Positions 1 to 11,780 of a stretch of 46,789 nucleotides of DNA are shown in pieces. This DNA comes from Prochlorococcus sp. AG-424-A03 (GTDB taxonomy: Bacteria; Cyanobacteriota; Cyanobacteriia; PCC-6307; Cyanobiaceae). A program made the position numbers and the translations under genes. Position 1 is the stretch's first letter, and each line of letters begins with the position of its first letter. Where the stretch lies: assembly GCA_003213375.1 (NCBI GenBank), contig QCNA01000006.1:1-46789 (forward strand), read 5' to 3'. Below the pieces are notes generated by a model that was not told the origin of the DNA, ran no database searches, and saw only the letters and a list, made by a program, of their open reading frames with translations.

Positions 1-1350
<1,350 letters not shown>

Positions 1351-1374
1351 TTAATAATTTTTGAAACAAATATT

Positions 1375-1686
1375 TTAGCTTACTACAGCTAAAATATCCT
1401 TTTCTGAGAGCAAGACATATTCATCTCCTCCCAATTTTATGTCTGTGCCAGCATATTTGCTGTACAAAACTTTATCGCCAATACTCACTTCTGGAGTTTG
1501 TCGAGAACCATCGTCATTAAGTTTGCCAGGGCCCACCTGAGCAACTTCTCCAACCTGTGGTTTTTCTTTAGCTGAATCAGGCAAAAGAATGCCCCCAGCA
1601 GTTTTTTCCTCAGATGCGGAAACTTTAATAAATATTCTATCTCCCAGTGGTTTTACTGTAGAGACTGTAAGTGAAACAGCTGCCAT
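1375..1686 (-). CDS. groS: Co-chaperonin GroES (10 kDa)
   Basis: A 103-residue protein, the normal length for cyanobacterial GroES. GroES caps the GroEL ring to close the folding chamber. The start region [17 protein letters not shown] (residues 6-22) and the mobile loop with GGILLP at residues 31-36 are typical, as is the C-terminal [14 protein letters not shown]. It is first in the groES-groL operon and faces away from atpB. I looked in the 218-base upstream gap for the CIRCE element bound by HrcA and did not find one. Confidence 0.97.
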
Positions 1687-1712
1687 AGATTAATGGAGGA
1701 TCATGATTGAGA

Positions 1713-1781
1713 CGCTTTGCGCCATAAAAATGGAAAGAGAAATTCTCCATCCGTATCATCAACAACATAATCTGCAAAGCG
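1713..1781. repeat. 8-bp inverted repeat in the groES/atpB divergent gap
   Basis: CGCTTTGC at 1713-1720 is the exact reverse complement of GCAAAGCG at 1774-1781, with 53 bases between. It stands out as GC-rich in an AT-rich gap and lies in the upstream region of groES. An 8-bp match over this distance can arise by chance, so the regulatory reading is weak. Confidence 0.25.
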
Positions 1782-1901
1782 GCAATTAAACCATACTTAA
1801 ACTGTGCGGGTGGCCGAACCCATTTAACGAATCTACCCATGAGGTGGTAGTATTTTCGGATTATGAGCTGTTTAAATCAGCTATTCATCACCAATCAATA
1901 A

Positions 1902-3365
<1,464 letters not shown>

Positions 3366-3369
3366 ATAT

Positions 3370-3391
3370 TTAAATATATGTATATATTTAA
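3370..3391 (+). repeat. 22-base AT-only inverted repeat between atpB and atpE
   Basis: TTAAATATAT (3370-3379), two bases, then its exact reverse complement ATATATTTAA (3382-3391). It fills half of the 46-base gap between the beta stop and the epsilon start. In RNA it could form a weak A/U stem. It may mark an mRNA processing site or tune epsilon relative to beta, but the base composition alone makes such repeats easier to get by chance. Confidence 0.4.
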
Positions 3392-3411
3392 CCTTCAATA
3401 ATTTTAAATTA

Positions 3412-3816
3412 ATGGCAATTTCTCTAAAAGTTTTAGCTCCTAATAAAAATGTTTATCAAGGCGAAGCTGAAGAAGTAATTCTTCCTAGTACTACTGGTCA
3501 AATTGGTGTACTACCAGGACACATCTCTTTAGTTACTGCTATAGATATTGGCGTTTTAAGGCTAAGAATGAATTCCCAGTGGAAATCAATAGCTCTTATG
3601 GGAGGCTTCGCTGAAATTGAATCAGATGAAGTTATTGTTCTAGTGAATAATGCTGAAATTGGTTCTGAAATTAATGTTCAAAATGCTGAACAAGATCTTA
3701 AAGAAGCAAAATTAGCAATTAGTAAATTTTCTGAAAATGAAAAAAATCCAGAGAAAATTAAAGCCTTGAAAGAGGTTTCAAAGGCTGAGGCTAGAATTCA
3801 AGCTGCAAAGAACTAA
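3412..3816 (+). CDS. atpE: ATP synthase F1 subunit epsilon
   Basis: A 134-residue central-stalk subunit (atpC in E. coli) that couples rotation to catalysis and restrains ATP hydrolysis. The N-terminal beta-sandwich is recognisable ([34 protein letters not shown]), followed by a charged helical C-terminus rich in Lys, Glu and Ala (residues about 90-134). It lies 46 bases after atpB on the same strand. Its stop is only three bases from the stop of the convergent PSRP-3 gene. Confidence 0.98.
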   Translation: MAISLKVLAPNKNVYQGEAEEVILPSTTGQIGVLPGHISLVTAIDIGVLRLRMNSQWKSIALMGGFAEIESDEVIVLVNNAEIGSEINVQNAEQDLKEAKLAISKFSENEKNPEKIKALKEVSKAEARIQAAKN

Positions 3817-3819
3817 TAT

Positions 3820-4287
3820 TTAAGCGGTTCCACAAAAAGTTACTTCGGGAAACTTTAATTTGGCTTCTTCTAATTTTTTTGTCTTACCTTCTTCTTGCCA
3901 ATAATTTATCACTTCAGTAGCTTTATTCAATATCTCTACTCTTTCATTATCTGTAATCCAACCTTTATTCTCAAGTTCACTTTTTAATTTTTCCCAAGCA
4001 TCATCTCTTGGCCAAAAATAATAAGCAGTAAGAGGACTTGGGCCTCCACCTACTATTTGATCAACTGCTAAAGCCACATTATCAGGTAACCATAATACTT
4101 TAATTATGAACCTTCCCTCATCAGGTTTAGGGGTATAACCTGTAGGGACCCCATCTTCATCAATTGTGGCAGCTGCCAATACAGCTGTGGCACCCATCAT
4201 TCCTGAATTAGGAGAAGAATATTTAGAGTTTGGTGCATCACTCTTTTTTTCTATTGAATTTTGATTTAACTTATCTGATGAGTTCAT
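3820..4287 (-). CDS. ycf65: Ycf65/PSRP-3 family 30S ribosomal protein
   Basis: A 155-residue protein whose C-terminal about 100 residues match the PSRP-3/Ycf65 family of cyanobacteria and plastids, a small-subunit ribosomal component. Diagnostic stretches are [40 protein letters not shown] and [22 protein letters not shown]. The first roughly 50 residues are Ser/Asn-rich and look disordered; they precede the conserved core, so a later start cannot be excluded, although no strong internal alternative stands out. It converges on atpE with a three-base gap, leaving no room for a separate terminator. Confidence 0.88.
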   Translation of the reverse strand: MNSSDKLNQNSIEKKSDAPNSKYSSPNSGMMGATAVLAAATIDEDGVPTGYTPKPDEGRFIIKVLWLPDNVALAVDQIVGGGPSPLTAYYFWPRDDAWEKLKSELENKGWITDNERVEILNKATEVINYWQEEGKTKKLEEAKLKFPEVTFCGTA

Positions 4288-4393
4288 TCACTTTTTTATA
4301 TTTAATAAATAATTTATCAGTTTATGGTCACATTTTGATTGATTTATTCAAAATTTCTTGATTTAAGTTATTTATAACTCCCAAAAAGGATTT

Positions 4394-4552
4394 TTATCTA
4401 TCATGAGATACTTCATAAAAATCATAAATAGTGGCTTCCAATGAATCCCAAAGATCTTTTGGGATATCGTTTTCTTCTGCGAACATGCCAAGCTGACTGG
4501 CTAACCCTCTTGCTTGCGAAAGTTTTGAATCATATGAATTGGACTTATTCAT
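4394..4552 (-). CDS. Small hypothetical protein, 52 residues
   Basis: An ATG at 4552 opens a 53-codon frame ending in TAA at 4394-4396. The product begins MNKSNSYDSKLSQARGLASQ and ends DFYEVSHDR; it is acidic, has no cysteine and no membrane segment, and contains a predicted helix rich in Leu, Ala and Gln. It lies between PSRP-3 and pepP on the same strand, in what would otherwise be a 319-base gap. The composition looks like a real soluble protein rather than random translation. I do not recognise the family and assign no function. Confidence 0.6.
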   Translation of the reverse strand: MNKSNSYDSKLSQARGLASQLGMFAEENDIPKDLWDSLEATIYDFYEVSHDR

Positions 4553-4606
4553 TTTTGAGCTTTAAACTTAATAAAAAATAAATCTATTAACTTAATAAGT
4601 CAAATT

Positions 4607-5932
4607 TCAAAATTCTAAATCAGAAATTTCTTTTAATGCAGCAATACTTAAAACATCTGGATTTGTATCTTTAACTAGGACATCATCCTCTATTCTTATC
4701 CCTATGCCTTTCCATTTCTCATCTATAGGGGGTTGTCCCTCAGGGACTGGGATTCTATCACTTATATAGATCCCAGGTTCTACCGTAAGAATCATTCCAT
4801 TCTGTAATGGCACTTCATAATCCCCCATTCTATATGCTCCAACATCATGTACATCTAAGCCGAGCCAATGTCCAGTTCTATGCATGTAAAGATGTTTATA
4901 GGATTGATTCTCAATAATCTCCTCAGTACTGCCAGACAATAAACCAATTTCCTTTAATCCCTCTATAAGAATAGTTAAAGCAACATCATGAACAGCACTA
5001 GAGTTCGATCCCTTGACAGCACTTTTGATTGCATTTTTCTGAGCCCTTAATACTATTTCATAGATAACTTTTTGCTCACTAGAAAATTTACCACCTATCG
5101 GAATAGTTCTTGTTATGTCTCCATTGTAATAATCAATAAGTGAGCAGCCAGCATCCACCAATAATAAATCTTCCTTCTTCAATGGTGAGTTATTTGAAGT
5201 GTAATGCAAAATACAGGCATTATCTCCTGAAGCAACGATAGAATTATATGCAGGTCCTCTGGCTCCTTTTTCCAAAAAGAATCCCTCTAGAAGACCCTGA
5301 ATTTGCCTTTCATTTTTCTTTGATGAGATAGATTCTCTTACTAGTTCATGAGCTTCTGCTGAAATTTGTATAGCCTCTCGCATTCTCTTTATTTCAAATT
5401 CACTTTTGATTAATCTCATCTCATTTAAATAAATCTCTGGAGATTTTATAGAGTTTGCACCAATACCTGATCTTGATCGATTTTCAAGTTGTTGTGAAAA
5501 TATCTCAAGTACTATTTTCTCAAATAATGGATACTTACCTATTGAAAAAACAATTTCATCGGAACCATTTATATAACCTGGAAGTAAATCTCTTAGTTCG
5601 GTTATTGAGTGAGCCTTATCAGCCTTAAACTCTTTTTCTGCGCCTTCTAAACCCCATCTAAAGCCATGCCAGACTTCACTTATAACATCTTTGGGCGCGA
5701 CAAACATAATAAATCTTTCTCCCTTTGGCTTATGCGATAAGAAAAGAGCAATTGCATCCGGCTCATCGAAACCAGTTAAATACCAAAAATTACTATCTTG
5801 TCTAAAAGGGTATTCACAATCGGCATGATGCTTTACAAGATTAGCTCCTGGAATAATAGCAGCTTTTCCATCTAATTTATTCAAGAAAATTTCTCTTCTT
5901 TCTTCAAAAACTTTATGGTCAGGTTGAAACAT
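4607..5932 (-). CDS. pepP: Xaa-Pro aminopeptidase (aminopeptidase P)
   Basis: A 441-residue cytosolic dinuclear-metal peptidase that removes an N-terminal residue preceding proline. The N-terminal creatinase-like domain contains FRQDSNFWYLTGFDEPDA (near residue 43) and the C-terminal pita-bread domain carries all expected ligands: Asp260 in LLLVDAGC, Asp272 in NGDITRT, His in the HRTGHWLGLDVHD segment, Glu in TVEPGIY and Glu in GIRIEDDV. Length and ligand spacing match E. coli PepP. The start MFQPDHKVFEERREIF is the natural family start. It is divergent from the CNNM-type gene across a 70-base gap. Confidence 0.95.
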   Translation of the reverse strand: MFQPDHKVFEERREIFLNKLDGKAAIIPGANLVKHHADCEYPFRQDSNFWYLTGFDEPDAIALFLSHKPKGERFIMFVAPKDVISEVWHGFRWGLEGAEKEFKADKAHSITELRDLLPGYINGSDEIVFSIGKYPLFEKIVLEIFSQQLENRSRSGIGANSIKSPEIYLNEMRLIKSEFEIKRMREAIQISAEAHELVRESISSKKNERQIQGLLEGFFLEKGARGPAYNSIVASGDNACILHYTSNNSPLKKEDLLLVDAGCSLIDYYNGDITRTIPIGGKFSSEQKVIYEIVLRAQKNAIKSAVKGSNSSAVHDVALTILIEGLKEIGLLSGSTEEIIENQSYKHLYMHRTGHWLGLDVHDVGAYRMGDYEVPLQNGMILTVEPGIYISDRIPVPEGQPPIDEKWKGIGIRIEDDVLVKDTNPDVLSIAALKEISDLEF

Positions 5933-6002
5933 AAATTCTGTATTGGCGCGTTTTAAAAAAAAATGGAAGAATTAAAGCAGATTTAGTAACTAATCTACCT
6001 TA

Positions 6003-6986
6003 ATGGAACCAAGTGTTTACGGATTATTTTTACTTATCATAATTATTTTAATTGGATCAGCATGTTGTTCGGGAGTAGAAGCAGCTTTTTTAGCTGTAAA
6101 TTCAATTAGGATTTTAGAAATTGCCTCTAGACAAAAGCCAAAAAGTTCTGCAAATCAACTTCTAAAACTTAGAAAACATCTTGGACGCACATTAACTGTA
6201 ATTACTATTACTAATAATGGATTTAATATTATTGGCAGTCTTATTTTAGGAGTATACGGAGCATTGGTAATTAATAGCAGTTTCGGTTTAACCCTTTTTT
6301 CAGTAGCTTTTTACATACTTGTTGTTTTAGTAGGAGAAGTACTCCCAAAAGCTCTTGGCACAAGATTTTCAGTTCAAATAGCACTATTATCTGTTCCTAT
6401 CTTGCGAATATTAAATACCTTAATGAGGCCATTCATAATATTAATTGAACAGATATTTCCAGTTATTACAGCAGAAAATGAAATTTCAACTGATGAAGAA
6501 GAAATTAGACAGATGGCAAAAATTGGAAGTCAGAAAGGTTTGATAGAGGCTGATGAGGCAGCAATGATATTTAAGGTTTTTCAATTAAATGACTTAAAAG
6601 CAAAAGACCTAATGACCCCTAGAGTATCAGCACCTTGTCTTGATGGCTCATCAAATCTTGATGAAATTTCAAAACTCATTATGTCTGACAGCTCTCCATG
6701 GTGGGTTATTTTGGGAGATAAAGTTGACAAAATACAAGGAGTAGTCAAGCGTGAGAAAATGTTGGCTGAGTTAATTAATGGGGAAAATAAAAAATTATTA
6801 TCAGAAATTTGCGAACCAGTGGACTACATTCCTGAAATGATTAAAGCAGATCAATTATTAACTAAATTTGACAAGAATCATAAAGGAGTGAAAGTAGTAG
6901 TAGATGAATTCGGGGGGTTCGTGGGAATTATTGGTGCAGAAGCTGTGTTATCTGTATTAGCAGGTTGGTGGAAAAATAAATCATGA
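6003..6986 (+). CDS. CNNM/DUF21 membrane protein with CBS domain pair (hemolysin-like)
   Basis: A 327-residue inner membrane protein. The N-terminal DUF21 domain (residues about 5-160) has several hydrophobic segments, including LFLLIIIILIGSACCSGVEAAFLAV and a segment with VGEVLPKALGTRFS, the usual CNNM/CorC signature. The C-terminal part carries a CBS pair starting at LKAKDLMTPRVSAPCLDG. The CorC/HlyC transporter-associated domain found in longer relatives is absent; the protein ends soon after the second CBS repeat. Relatives are implicated in Mg or Na transport, although 'hemolysin' is the historical label. Its stop overlaps the next gene by four bases (ATGA), so the two are probably co-translated. 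Confidence 0.85.
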   Translation: MEPSVYGLFLLIIIILIGSACCSGVEAAFLAVNSIRILEIASRQKPKSSANQLLKLRKHLGRTLTVITITNNGFNIIGSLILGVYGALVINSSFGLTLFSVAFYILVVLVGEVLPKALGTRFSVQIALLSVPILRILNTLMRPFIILIEQIFPVITAENEISTDEEEIRQMAKIGSQKGLIEADEAAMIFKVFQLNDLKAKDLMTPRVSAPCLDGSSNLDEISKLIMSDSSPWWVILGDKVDKIQGVVKREKMLAELINGENKKLLSEICEPVDYIPEMIKADQLLTKFDKNHKGVKVVVDEFGGFVGIIGAEAVLSVLAGWWKNKS

Positions 6987-8224
6987 AACATTTTAAAATT
7001 AAAGAAAATTATTTACTATTAAAAAAATGGTGGGAGACTTTTGATCTTACCAATTATGAAAAAAGTTTTCTTAATAGAGAAATAATTTCTTTTAATCAAC
7101 AACTTATAAGACTCAAAGAAAAAAAATTAAGAATTGGCGTATATGGTAAATCAGGTGTAGGAAAATCTTCTGTTTTAAATTCTTTATTAAAAAAAGACAT
7201 CTTCAAAACAGATATTATTAACGGTACCACAAAGGAAATACAATCAGAAACTTGGACTCTTAAAGATCAAACACTCAATAGTTTAGAGCTGCTAGATTCT
7301 CCAGGATTTGATTTCTGCAATATTAAATTCCCAGATAAAGTATACTCTTACATAAATCATTCAGATCTTATTCTTTTTATAGTTTCGGGAGATTTAAATA
7401 GAAATGAGTTAAACGAAATCAGATCTTTTATAAAAGATGGAAAAAAAATTATTTTAATTTTAAACAAAATCGATCTATTTAATAAAAATCAATTAAAAGA
7501 AATAATTGAAAATATAAAGTTTAAGCTTCCAAAAGATTTAAATATTCCAATAATCATTAATAAAAAAAACAATCTTAAATATTACTTAGCAAAATTAATC
7601 AATCAATATGGTGAGATACTATTAACACTAAATTCTATTCAATTAGCTGACAAATTGTTTCTGAAAATAAAAGAGCAAAGATTGAAAAAGAGGCAGAAAT
7701 TAGCTCAATCAACTATTGGTAAATTTTCGACTATAAAGGCATCCGCAGTAGCTCTTAATCCTTTTATTTTATTTGATGTTGCTGGTAGTTTTGCACTAGA
7801 TACTGCATTGATTAGCGAATTAAGTAAGATTTACGGCTTAAAGTTGAAAGGTGAATCAACAAGAAAAATATTTAAAAATATATCCATTAATAATTTATGT
7901 TTGGGGATAACTCAAGTCGGCGTTAATACCTCTTTCAACCTTATTAAGAAACTAATTCTTTTAACAGCACCTTTTACTTACGGGCTTTCATTATTACCCT
8001 ATGGACCCATAGCAATTATTCAAGCCGCAATCGCGATTCATTCTACAAAAATCCTAGGTAAATTAGCAGCAAAAGAGATATTTATAAGAAGCAAAGCTTC
8101 TTATATAGAACCTGCTATTTTGATCCAAAATATGAATTTTAATGACCCAGAGATTTTTAACTACATAAATATTTATTTTTCAAATAGAAATTTAAATAAT
8201 AATTTTGTTAGTTTTCTACCTTAA
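6983..8224 (+). CDS. Era-like GTPase with C-terminal DUF697 membrane region
   Basis: A 413-residue protein with a P-loop GTPase domain: G1 GKSGVGKS at residues 55-62, G3 DSPG at 105-108 and G4 NKID at 161-164. The C-terminal third (residues about 240-385) is hydrophobic and Gly/Ala-rich (LTAPFTYGLSLLPYGPIAIIQAAIAIH) and resembles the DUF697/YcjF-type membrane region. It overlaps the upstream CNNM gene by ATGA and is followed eight bases later by nadD. The GTPase call is secure; the cellular role is unknown. Coupling to a CNNM/CBS protein suggests a membrane function, which is inference. Confidence 0.8.
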   Translation: MKHFKIKENYLLLKKWWETFDLTNYEKSFLNREIISFNQQLIRLKEKKLRIGVYGKSGVGKSSVLNSLLKKDIFKTDIINGTTKEIQSETWTLKDQTLNSLELLDSPGFDFCNIKFPDKVYSYINHSDLILFIVSGDLNRNELNEIRSFIKDGKKIILILNKIDLFNKNQLKEIIENIKFKLPKDLNIPIIINKKNNLKYYLAKLINQYGEILLTLNSIQLADKLFLKIKEQRLKKRQKLAQSTIGKFSTIKASAVALNPFILFDVAGSFALDTALISELSKIYGLKLKGESTRKIFKNISINNLCLGITQVGVNTSFNLIKKLILLTAPFTYGLSLLPYGPIAIIQAAIAIHSTKILGKLAAKEIFIRSKASYIEPAILIQNMNFNDPEIFNYINIYFSNRNLNNNFVSFLP

Positions 8225-8232
8225 AATTTAAA

Positions 8233-8811
8233 ATGGAAAAAAGCATTGCTTTATTTGGTACGAGTGCCGATCCGCCTACAATTGGACACAAAAAAATTCT
8301 TGAAGAATTATCCAAAATTTATGCTTTTACCATTAGCTATGTAAGCAACAACCCCAAAAAATCGCACATAGAGGATATCTCAATTCGTAGTTATTTATTA
8401 AAAACTCTCATTGATGATTTAGATAATCCAAAAATTTTATTTAATCAAAAAATAAGTAGCGAATGGGCAGTAGAGTCAATCAAAAAATGTAAAGAAATTT
8501 ATAAATTTAATAATTTAGATTTTGTTATTGGGAGTGATTTAATTAAAGATATTTTCTACTGGAAAAATTTCGACAAAATTATTTTAGAGGTAAGTTTTTT
8601 TATAATTTTAAGAGAGGGTTATCCTGTTGAATCAAATACTCTTAAAATGTTAGAAACTTATAAAGTAAAATTTAAGATTTCAACCATCAAAACTCCAAAC
8701 ATTTCAAGTTCTAAGTTTAGATTAAATTTTAATTGTTCTAATTTACCGTCGTCGTTAATAGATATAGTTAAGAAGAATAATTTATATGAATCCATCAAAT
8801 TAGTTGAATGA
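8233..8811 (+). CDS. nadD: Nicotinate-nucleotide adenylyltransferase
   Basis: A 192-residue enzyme transferring AMP from ATP to nicotinate mononucleotide, the penultimate step of NAD synthesis. The nucleotidyltransferase motif GTSADPPTIGH is at residues 9-19, a variant of the usual G-x-F-x-P-x-H-x-GH pattern, and the ISSSKFR segment near the C-terminus corresponds to the second ATP-binding motif (ISST/S-x-x-R). The ATGA overlap with nadE supports the assignment, since nadE performs the following reaction. The variation in the first motif is the only unusual feature. Confidence 0.88.
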   Translation: MEKSIALFGTSADPPTIGHKKILEELSKIYAFTISYVSNNPKKSHIEDISIRSYLLKTLIDDLDNPKILFNQKISSEWAVESIKKCKEIYKFNNLDFVIGSDLIKDIFYWKNFDKIILEVSFFIILREGYPVESNTLKMLETYKVKFKISTIKTPNISSSKFRLNFNCSNLPSSLIDIVKKNNLYESIKLVE

Positions 8812-10505
8812 AATTCTTACTTGCCCAAATAAATCCAGTTGTTGGAGATTTAGAGGGCAATGCAAAAAAAATACTTAATATTGCTTCGAAAGCTAACTCA
8901 ATTTCTGCTGATTTTGTTCTTACTCCAGAATTGTCATTATGGGGATATCCAGCAAATGACTTACTTTTTAAAAAAAATTTAATCAATAATCAATACCAAA
9001 TTCTTGATAAATTAGCTCTAGACATTAATAAAAAATATGGAAACTTAAGCATCTCAATCGGAATAGCTGAGATAATAAATGATTCTTTTTTTCCTAATCT
9101 TTATAATTCTATTGCTTTAGTTGAGGGCGGTGAATGGAAAATAATTGCTCGGAAAATTATTCTTCCCACGTATGAAGTATTTGATGAGAAAAGATACTTT
9201 AGATCAGAAGAAAAAGTTTCCGTATTGATTAAACAAATTAAAAATAAAACTTGGCGACTTGGCTTTACTATATGTGAGGATTTATGGGTCAACAAAGATA
9301 TAGAAGGTAGAGGAATCCATAGAAAAAATCCCATTATTGATTTAAAGAAAAAAAAAGTTGATATTTTAGTAAATTTATCAGCCTCCCCATATACTCTGAA
9401 AAAGTTAGAGCTAAGATCCAAGGTCTCCAGTTTTGCTGCACAATATCTTCAAGTACCGCTTATTTATGTCAACCAGATTGGAGCAAATGATAATTTAATT
9501 TTTGATGGAAATAGTTTTATTCTTGATAAGAATGGATCTAAAATTAAGCAACTAAAATCTTTTTCGGAAGATCTCTCCAGCTGGGAAATTGAGCAAACAA
9601 AACCTGAAAAAAATGAATTTGAAAACTCCGAAATGTCATCAATTTTTGATGCATTAGTCCTTGGTGTTAAAGATTATGCAAAAAAATGTGGATTTAAAAC
9701 AGCTCTAGTTGGATTAAGTGGTGGTATTGATTCAGCACTTGTCTCAGCAATTGCTACAGCGGCTCTAGGAAGTGATAATGTTTATTGCGTTTCAATGCCC
9801 TCTAAGTGGAGCTCATCTCATTCGAAGAGTGATGCAAAAGATTTAGCAAGAAGATTAAAGATAAGTTTCAAGAGCATTCCAATTGAAAACTTGATGACCT
9901 CTTTTGAAGAATCATTTATAAAAACCATATCTTTCGAGATGGCTGAAATAACAAATCAAAATATTCAGTCAAGGATAAGAGGCACACTTCTTATGGCTTT
10001 AGCAAATCAAGAAAAGCATTTGTTACTCTCAACAGGCAATAAATCAGAACTAGCGGTAGGATATTGCACACTTTATGGTGATATGAATGGGGGATTATCT
10101 GTAATTGGGGATTTATATAAAACTAATGTTTTTAAATTATGCAATTGGCTTGATAGTGAAGATTCAATAAATCATAGAAAGTTATATATGTTAGATACTA
10201 ATAAAGATATAATTGGAAAAAATATACGTACGAAAGCTCCAAGTGCCGAATTAGGTCCTGATCAATTAGATACTGATTCTCTCCCACCTTATTCTATTTT
10301 AGATAATATTCTTAAAGGAATTATTGAAGAGAAAAAAGATTTACAACAACTAGAAGAAGATGGTTATAAAAAAGATTTAATTTTAAAAATTATCTCACTC
10401 ATAAAAAAAGCGGAATTTAAAAGAAAGCAGGCTCCTCCAATCTTAAAACTAAGCAGTCAATCATTAGGAAGTGACTGGAGAGTTCCCATAGCAATATCTT
10501 ATTAA
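8808..10505 (+). CDS. nadE: Glutamine-dependent NAD+ synthetase
   Basis: A 565-residue two-domain enzyme converting deamido-NAD to NAD with glutamine as nitrogen donor. The N-terminal nitrilase-type glutaminase has the Glu-Lys-Cys triad: Glu41 in TPELSLWGYP, Lys116 in ARKIILPTYEVFDEKRYF and Cys156 in FTICEDLW. The C-terminal synthetase domain has the pyrophosphatase P-loop SGGIDS at residues 304-309 and the LSTGNKSELAVGYCTLYGD segment. It overlaps nadD by four bases, giving a two-step NAD module. Its stop overlaps the stop of the convergent DUF3326 gene by four bases. Confidence 0.97.
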   Translation: MKFLLAQINPVVGDLEGNAKKILNIASKANSISADFVLTPELSLWGYPANDLLFKKNLINNQYQILDKLALDINKKYGNLSISIGIAEIINDSFFPNLYNSIALVEGGEWKIIARKIILPTYEVFDEKRYFRSEEKVSVLIKQIKNKTWRLGFTICEDLWVNKDIEGRGIHRKNPIIDLKKKKVDILVNLSASPYTLKKLELRSKVSSFAAQYLQVPLIYVNQIGANDNLIFDGNSFILDKNGSKIKQLKSFSEDLSSWEIEQTKPEKNEFENSEMSSIFDALVLGVKDYAKKCGFKTALVGLSGGIDSALVSAIATAALGSDNVYCVSMPSKWSSSHSKSDAKDLARRLKISFKSIPIENLMTSFEESFIKTISFEMAEITNQNIQSRIRGTLLMALANQEKHLLLSTGNKSELAVGYCTLYGDMNGGLSVIGDLYKTNVFKLCNWLDSEDSINHRKLYMLDTNKDIIGKNIRTKAPSAELGPDQLDTDSLPPYSILDNILKGIIEEKKDLQQLEEDGYKKDLILKIISLIKKAEFKRKQAPPILKLSSQSLGSDWRVPIAISY

Positions 10506-11560
10506 TCAATATAAGAACACTGTTGGATTTTTTTTAAAGGCCGTTTAACTGAATCAAGGTTGATACCTTTTTTGATAGCAAGAATTATGCCTGCAGCTTC
10601 TAAATAATTATCAACTTCAAAAAGATTGGGATAATTATAAAACTCATTAGTCACTTTTAATGTATTTTGATTTTTTACAGAGATAATATTTAAACCTTTT
10701 TCAATCCCTGCTAGTACTGCTTCTCCACCTAATGCACCATTAGGAACAACAATAGATTCAATCTGATCAGGGTGTAGTGATATTGATTCATTTTTAACCG
10801 GCAATTCAACAATGTTAGGTGCATTGCTTAACCCAATCAGTACTGAAGGTAAAAAGGTGTATCCTATGTCTTCTGCAGCTGCACGAGGATCTAAATTTTC
10901 ATTCAATTCAATTGGATTTAAAGCAGGTGCGTGAGCACAGGGAACTTTTAAAAATTTGCTTATTAAATGACTTATAACTGCTTCTACTCCAGCAATAGGA
11001 TCAACCCCTTTCCCCTCTCGATAAATATTAGTTTCTAAAGAATCTTGATCATCTGGAAATTTCGCCACAATTGCTATTGCCGTAACTCCTTTTTCAATTA
11101 AACATTTTCCAGCATCAATTAGTGTATCAGGATTTTCAATTGTGCCACCACTGATTTTTGAAGAATCAGAATCAATAACTATATTTAATGGCTTTTTTGT
11201 AATCACATAAGAATGAACATTAATCCCTAAAGTAGAAACACATGCATCAGCAACTTGTAAATGTCTTACTAATATTTCTTTTTCAATGGCTGAATCAAAA
11301 ATTATCCCAATTTTCTGTTGCTTTACCCTTTTTAAAGCGACTTCTCCTTTAGCAAGTCGGTCTAAACTATAACCCTCAACATAAAAAATATTTTTATCTT
11401 TTTCAGAAAGAGTACCGCCATTCATGACATTTGGATGAGTAATTAAACATCCACTGGCTGATGCTAATAATTTAGCGGTAGGAAGTGCATCCCCAGCAAA
11501 ACCTCCTACTTCACAACCAATACCAGTTGGAACAATGAATATTGTTGGTGAATTTTCCAT
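10502..11560 (-). CDS. DUF3326 family protein
   Basis: A 352-residue conserved protein of unknown function recognised as DUF3326 from its start (TIFIVPTGIGCEVGGFAGDA) and the segments ITHPNVMNGG and VPCAHAPALNP. It is soluble, has no transmembrane segment and is rich in short Gly/Ala loops that suggest an alpha/beta fold. It is last in the minus-strand run that begins with atp1, 28 bases after the 63-residue gene, so read-through from the ATP synthase operon is possible. I assign no reaction. Confidence 0.75.
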   Translation of the reverse strand: MENSPTIFIVPTGIGCEVGGFAGDALPTAKLLASASGCLITHPNVMNGGTLSEKDKNIFYVEGYSLDRLAKGEVALKRVKQQKIGIIFDSAIEKEILVRHLQVADACVSTLGINVHSYVITKKPLNIVIDSDSSKISGGTIENPDTLIDAGKCLIEKGVTAIAIVAKFPDDQDSLETNIYREGKGVDPIAGVEAVISHLISKFLKVPCAHAPALNPIELNENLDPRAAAEDIGYTFLPSVLIGLSNAPNIVELPVKNESISLHPDQIESIVVPNGALGGEAVLAGIEKGLNIISVKNQNTLKVTNEFYNYPNLFEVDNYLEAAGIILAIKKGINLDSVKRPLKKIQQCSYID

Positions 11561-11588
11561 TATTTAATAATATTTCAATTTATATTTT

Positions 11589-11780
11589 TTAATTAGCTAT
11601 GACAGCTTTAATTTTAAGTTTTTTTGTTCCAAAAGAGTCAATAGAATTTTGAATATCAACAATTGACCATCGAATTAAATCTCCTTTTTTTTCTAAATTT
11701 GTAATGATGAATTCCCTTAAATTTTTTAATTTTATTGAAACTGGCCAATCTAAATAATAATCAACTGAACTTAATTTCAT
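11589..11780 (-). CDS. Small hypothetical protein, 63 residues
   Basis: A short basic protein (MKLSSVDYYLDWPVSIKLKN...), with no cysteine and no membrane segment. Its ATG overlaps the TGA of the upstream [2Fe-2S] ferredoxin gene in an ATGA arrangement, so it is probably translated together with it. The C-terminal KKLKIKAVIAN resembles a beta strand and the middle is probably helical. I do not recognise the family. The tight coupling makes a role linked to the ferredoxin plausible, which is inference. Confidence 0.7.
   Translation of the reverse strand: MKLSSVDYYLDWPVSIKLKNLREFIITNLEKKGDLIRWSIVDIQNSIDSFGTKKLKIKAVIAN

Noticed and set aside
1637-1840. 67-codon minus-strand frame overlapping the groES start
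   Set aside because: It overlaps groES in another frame and has no family resemblance.
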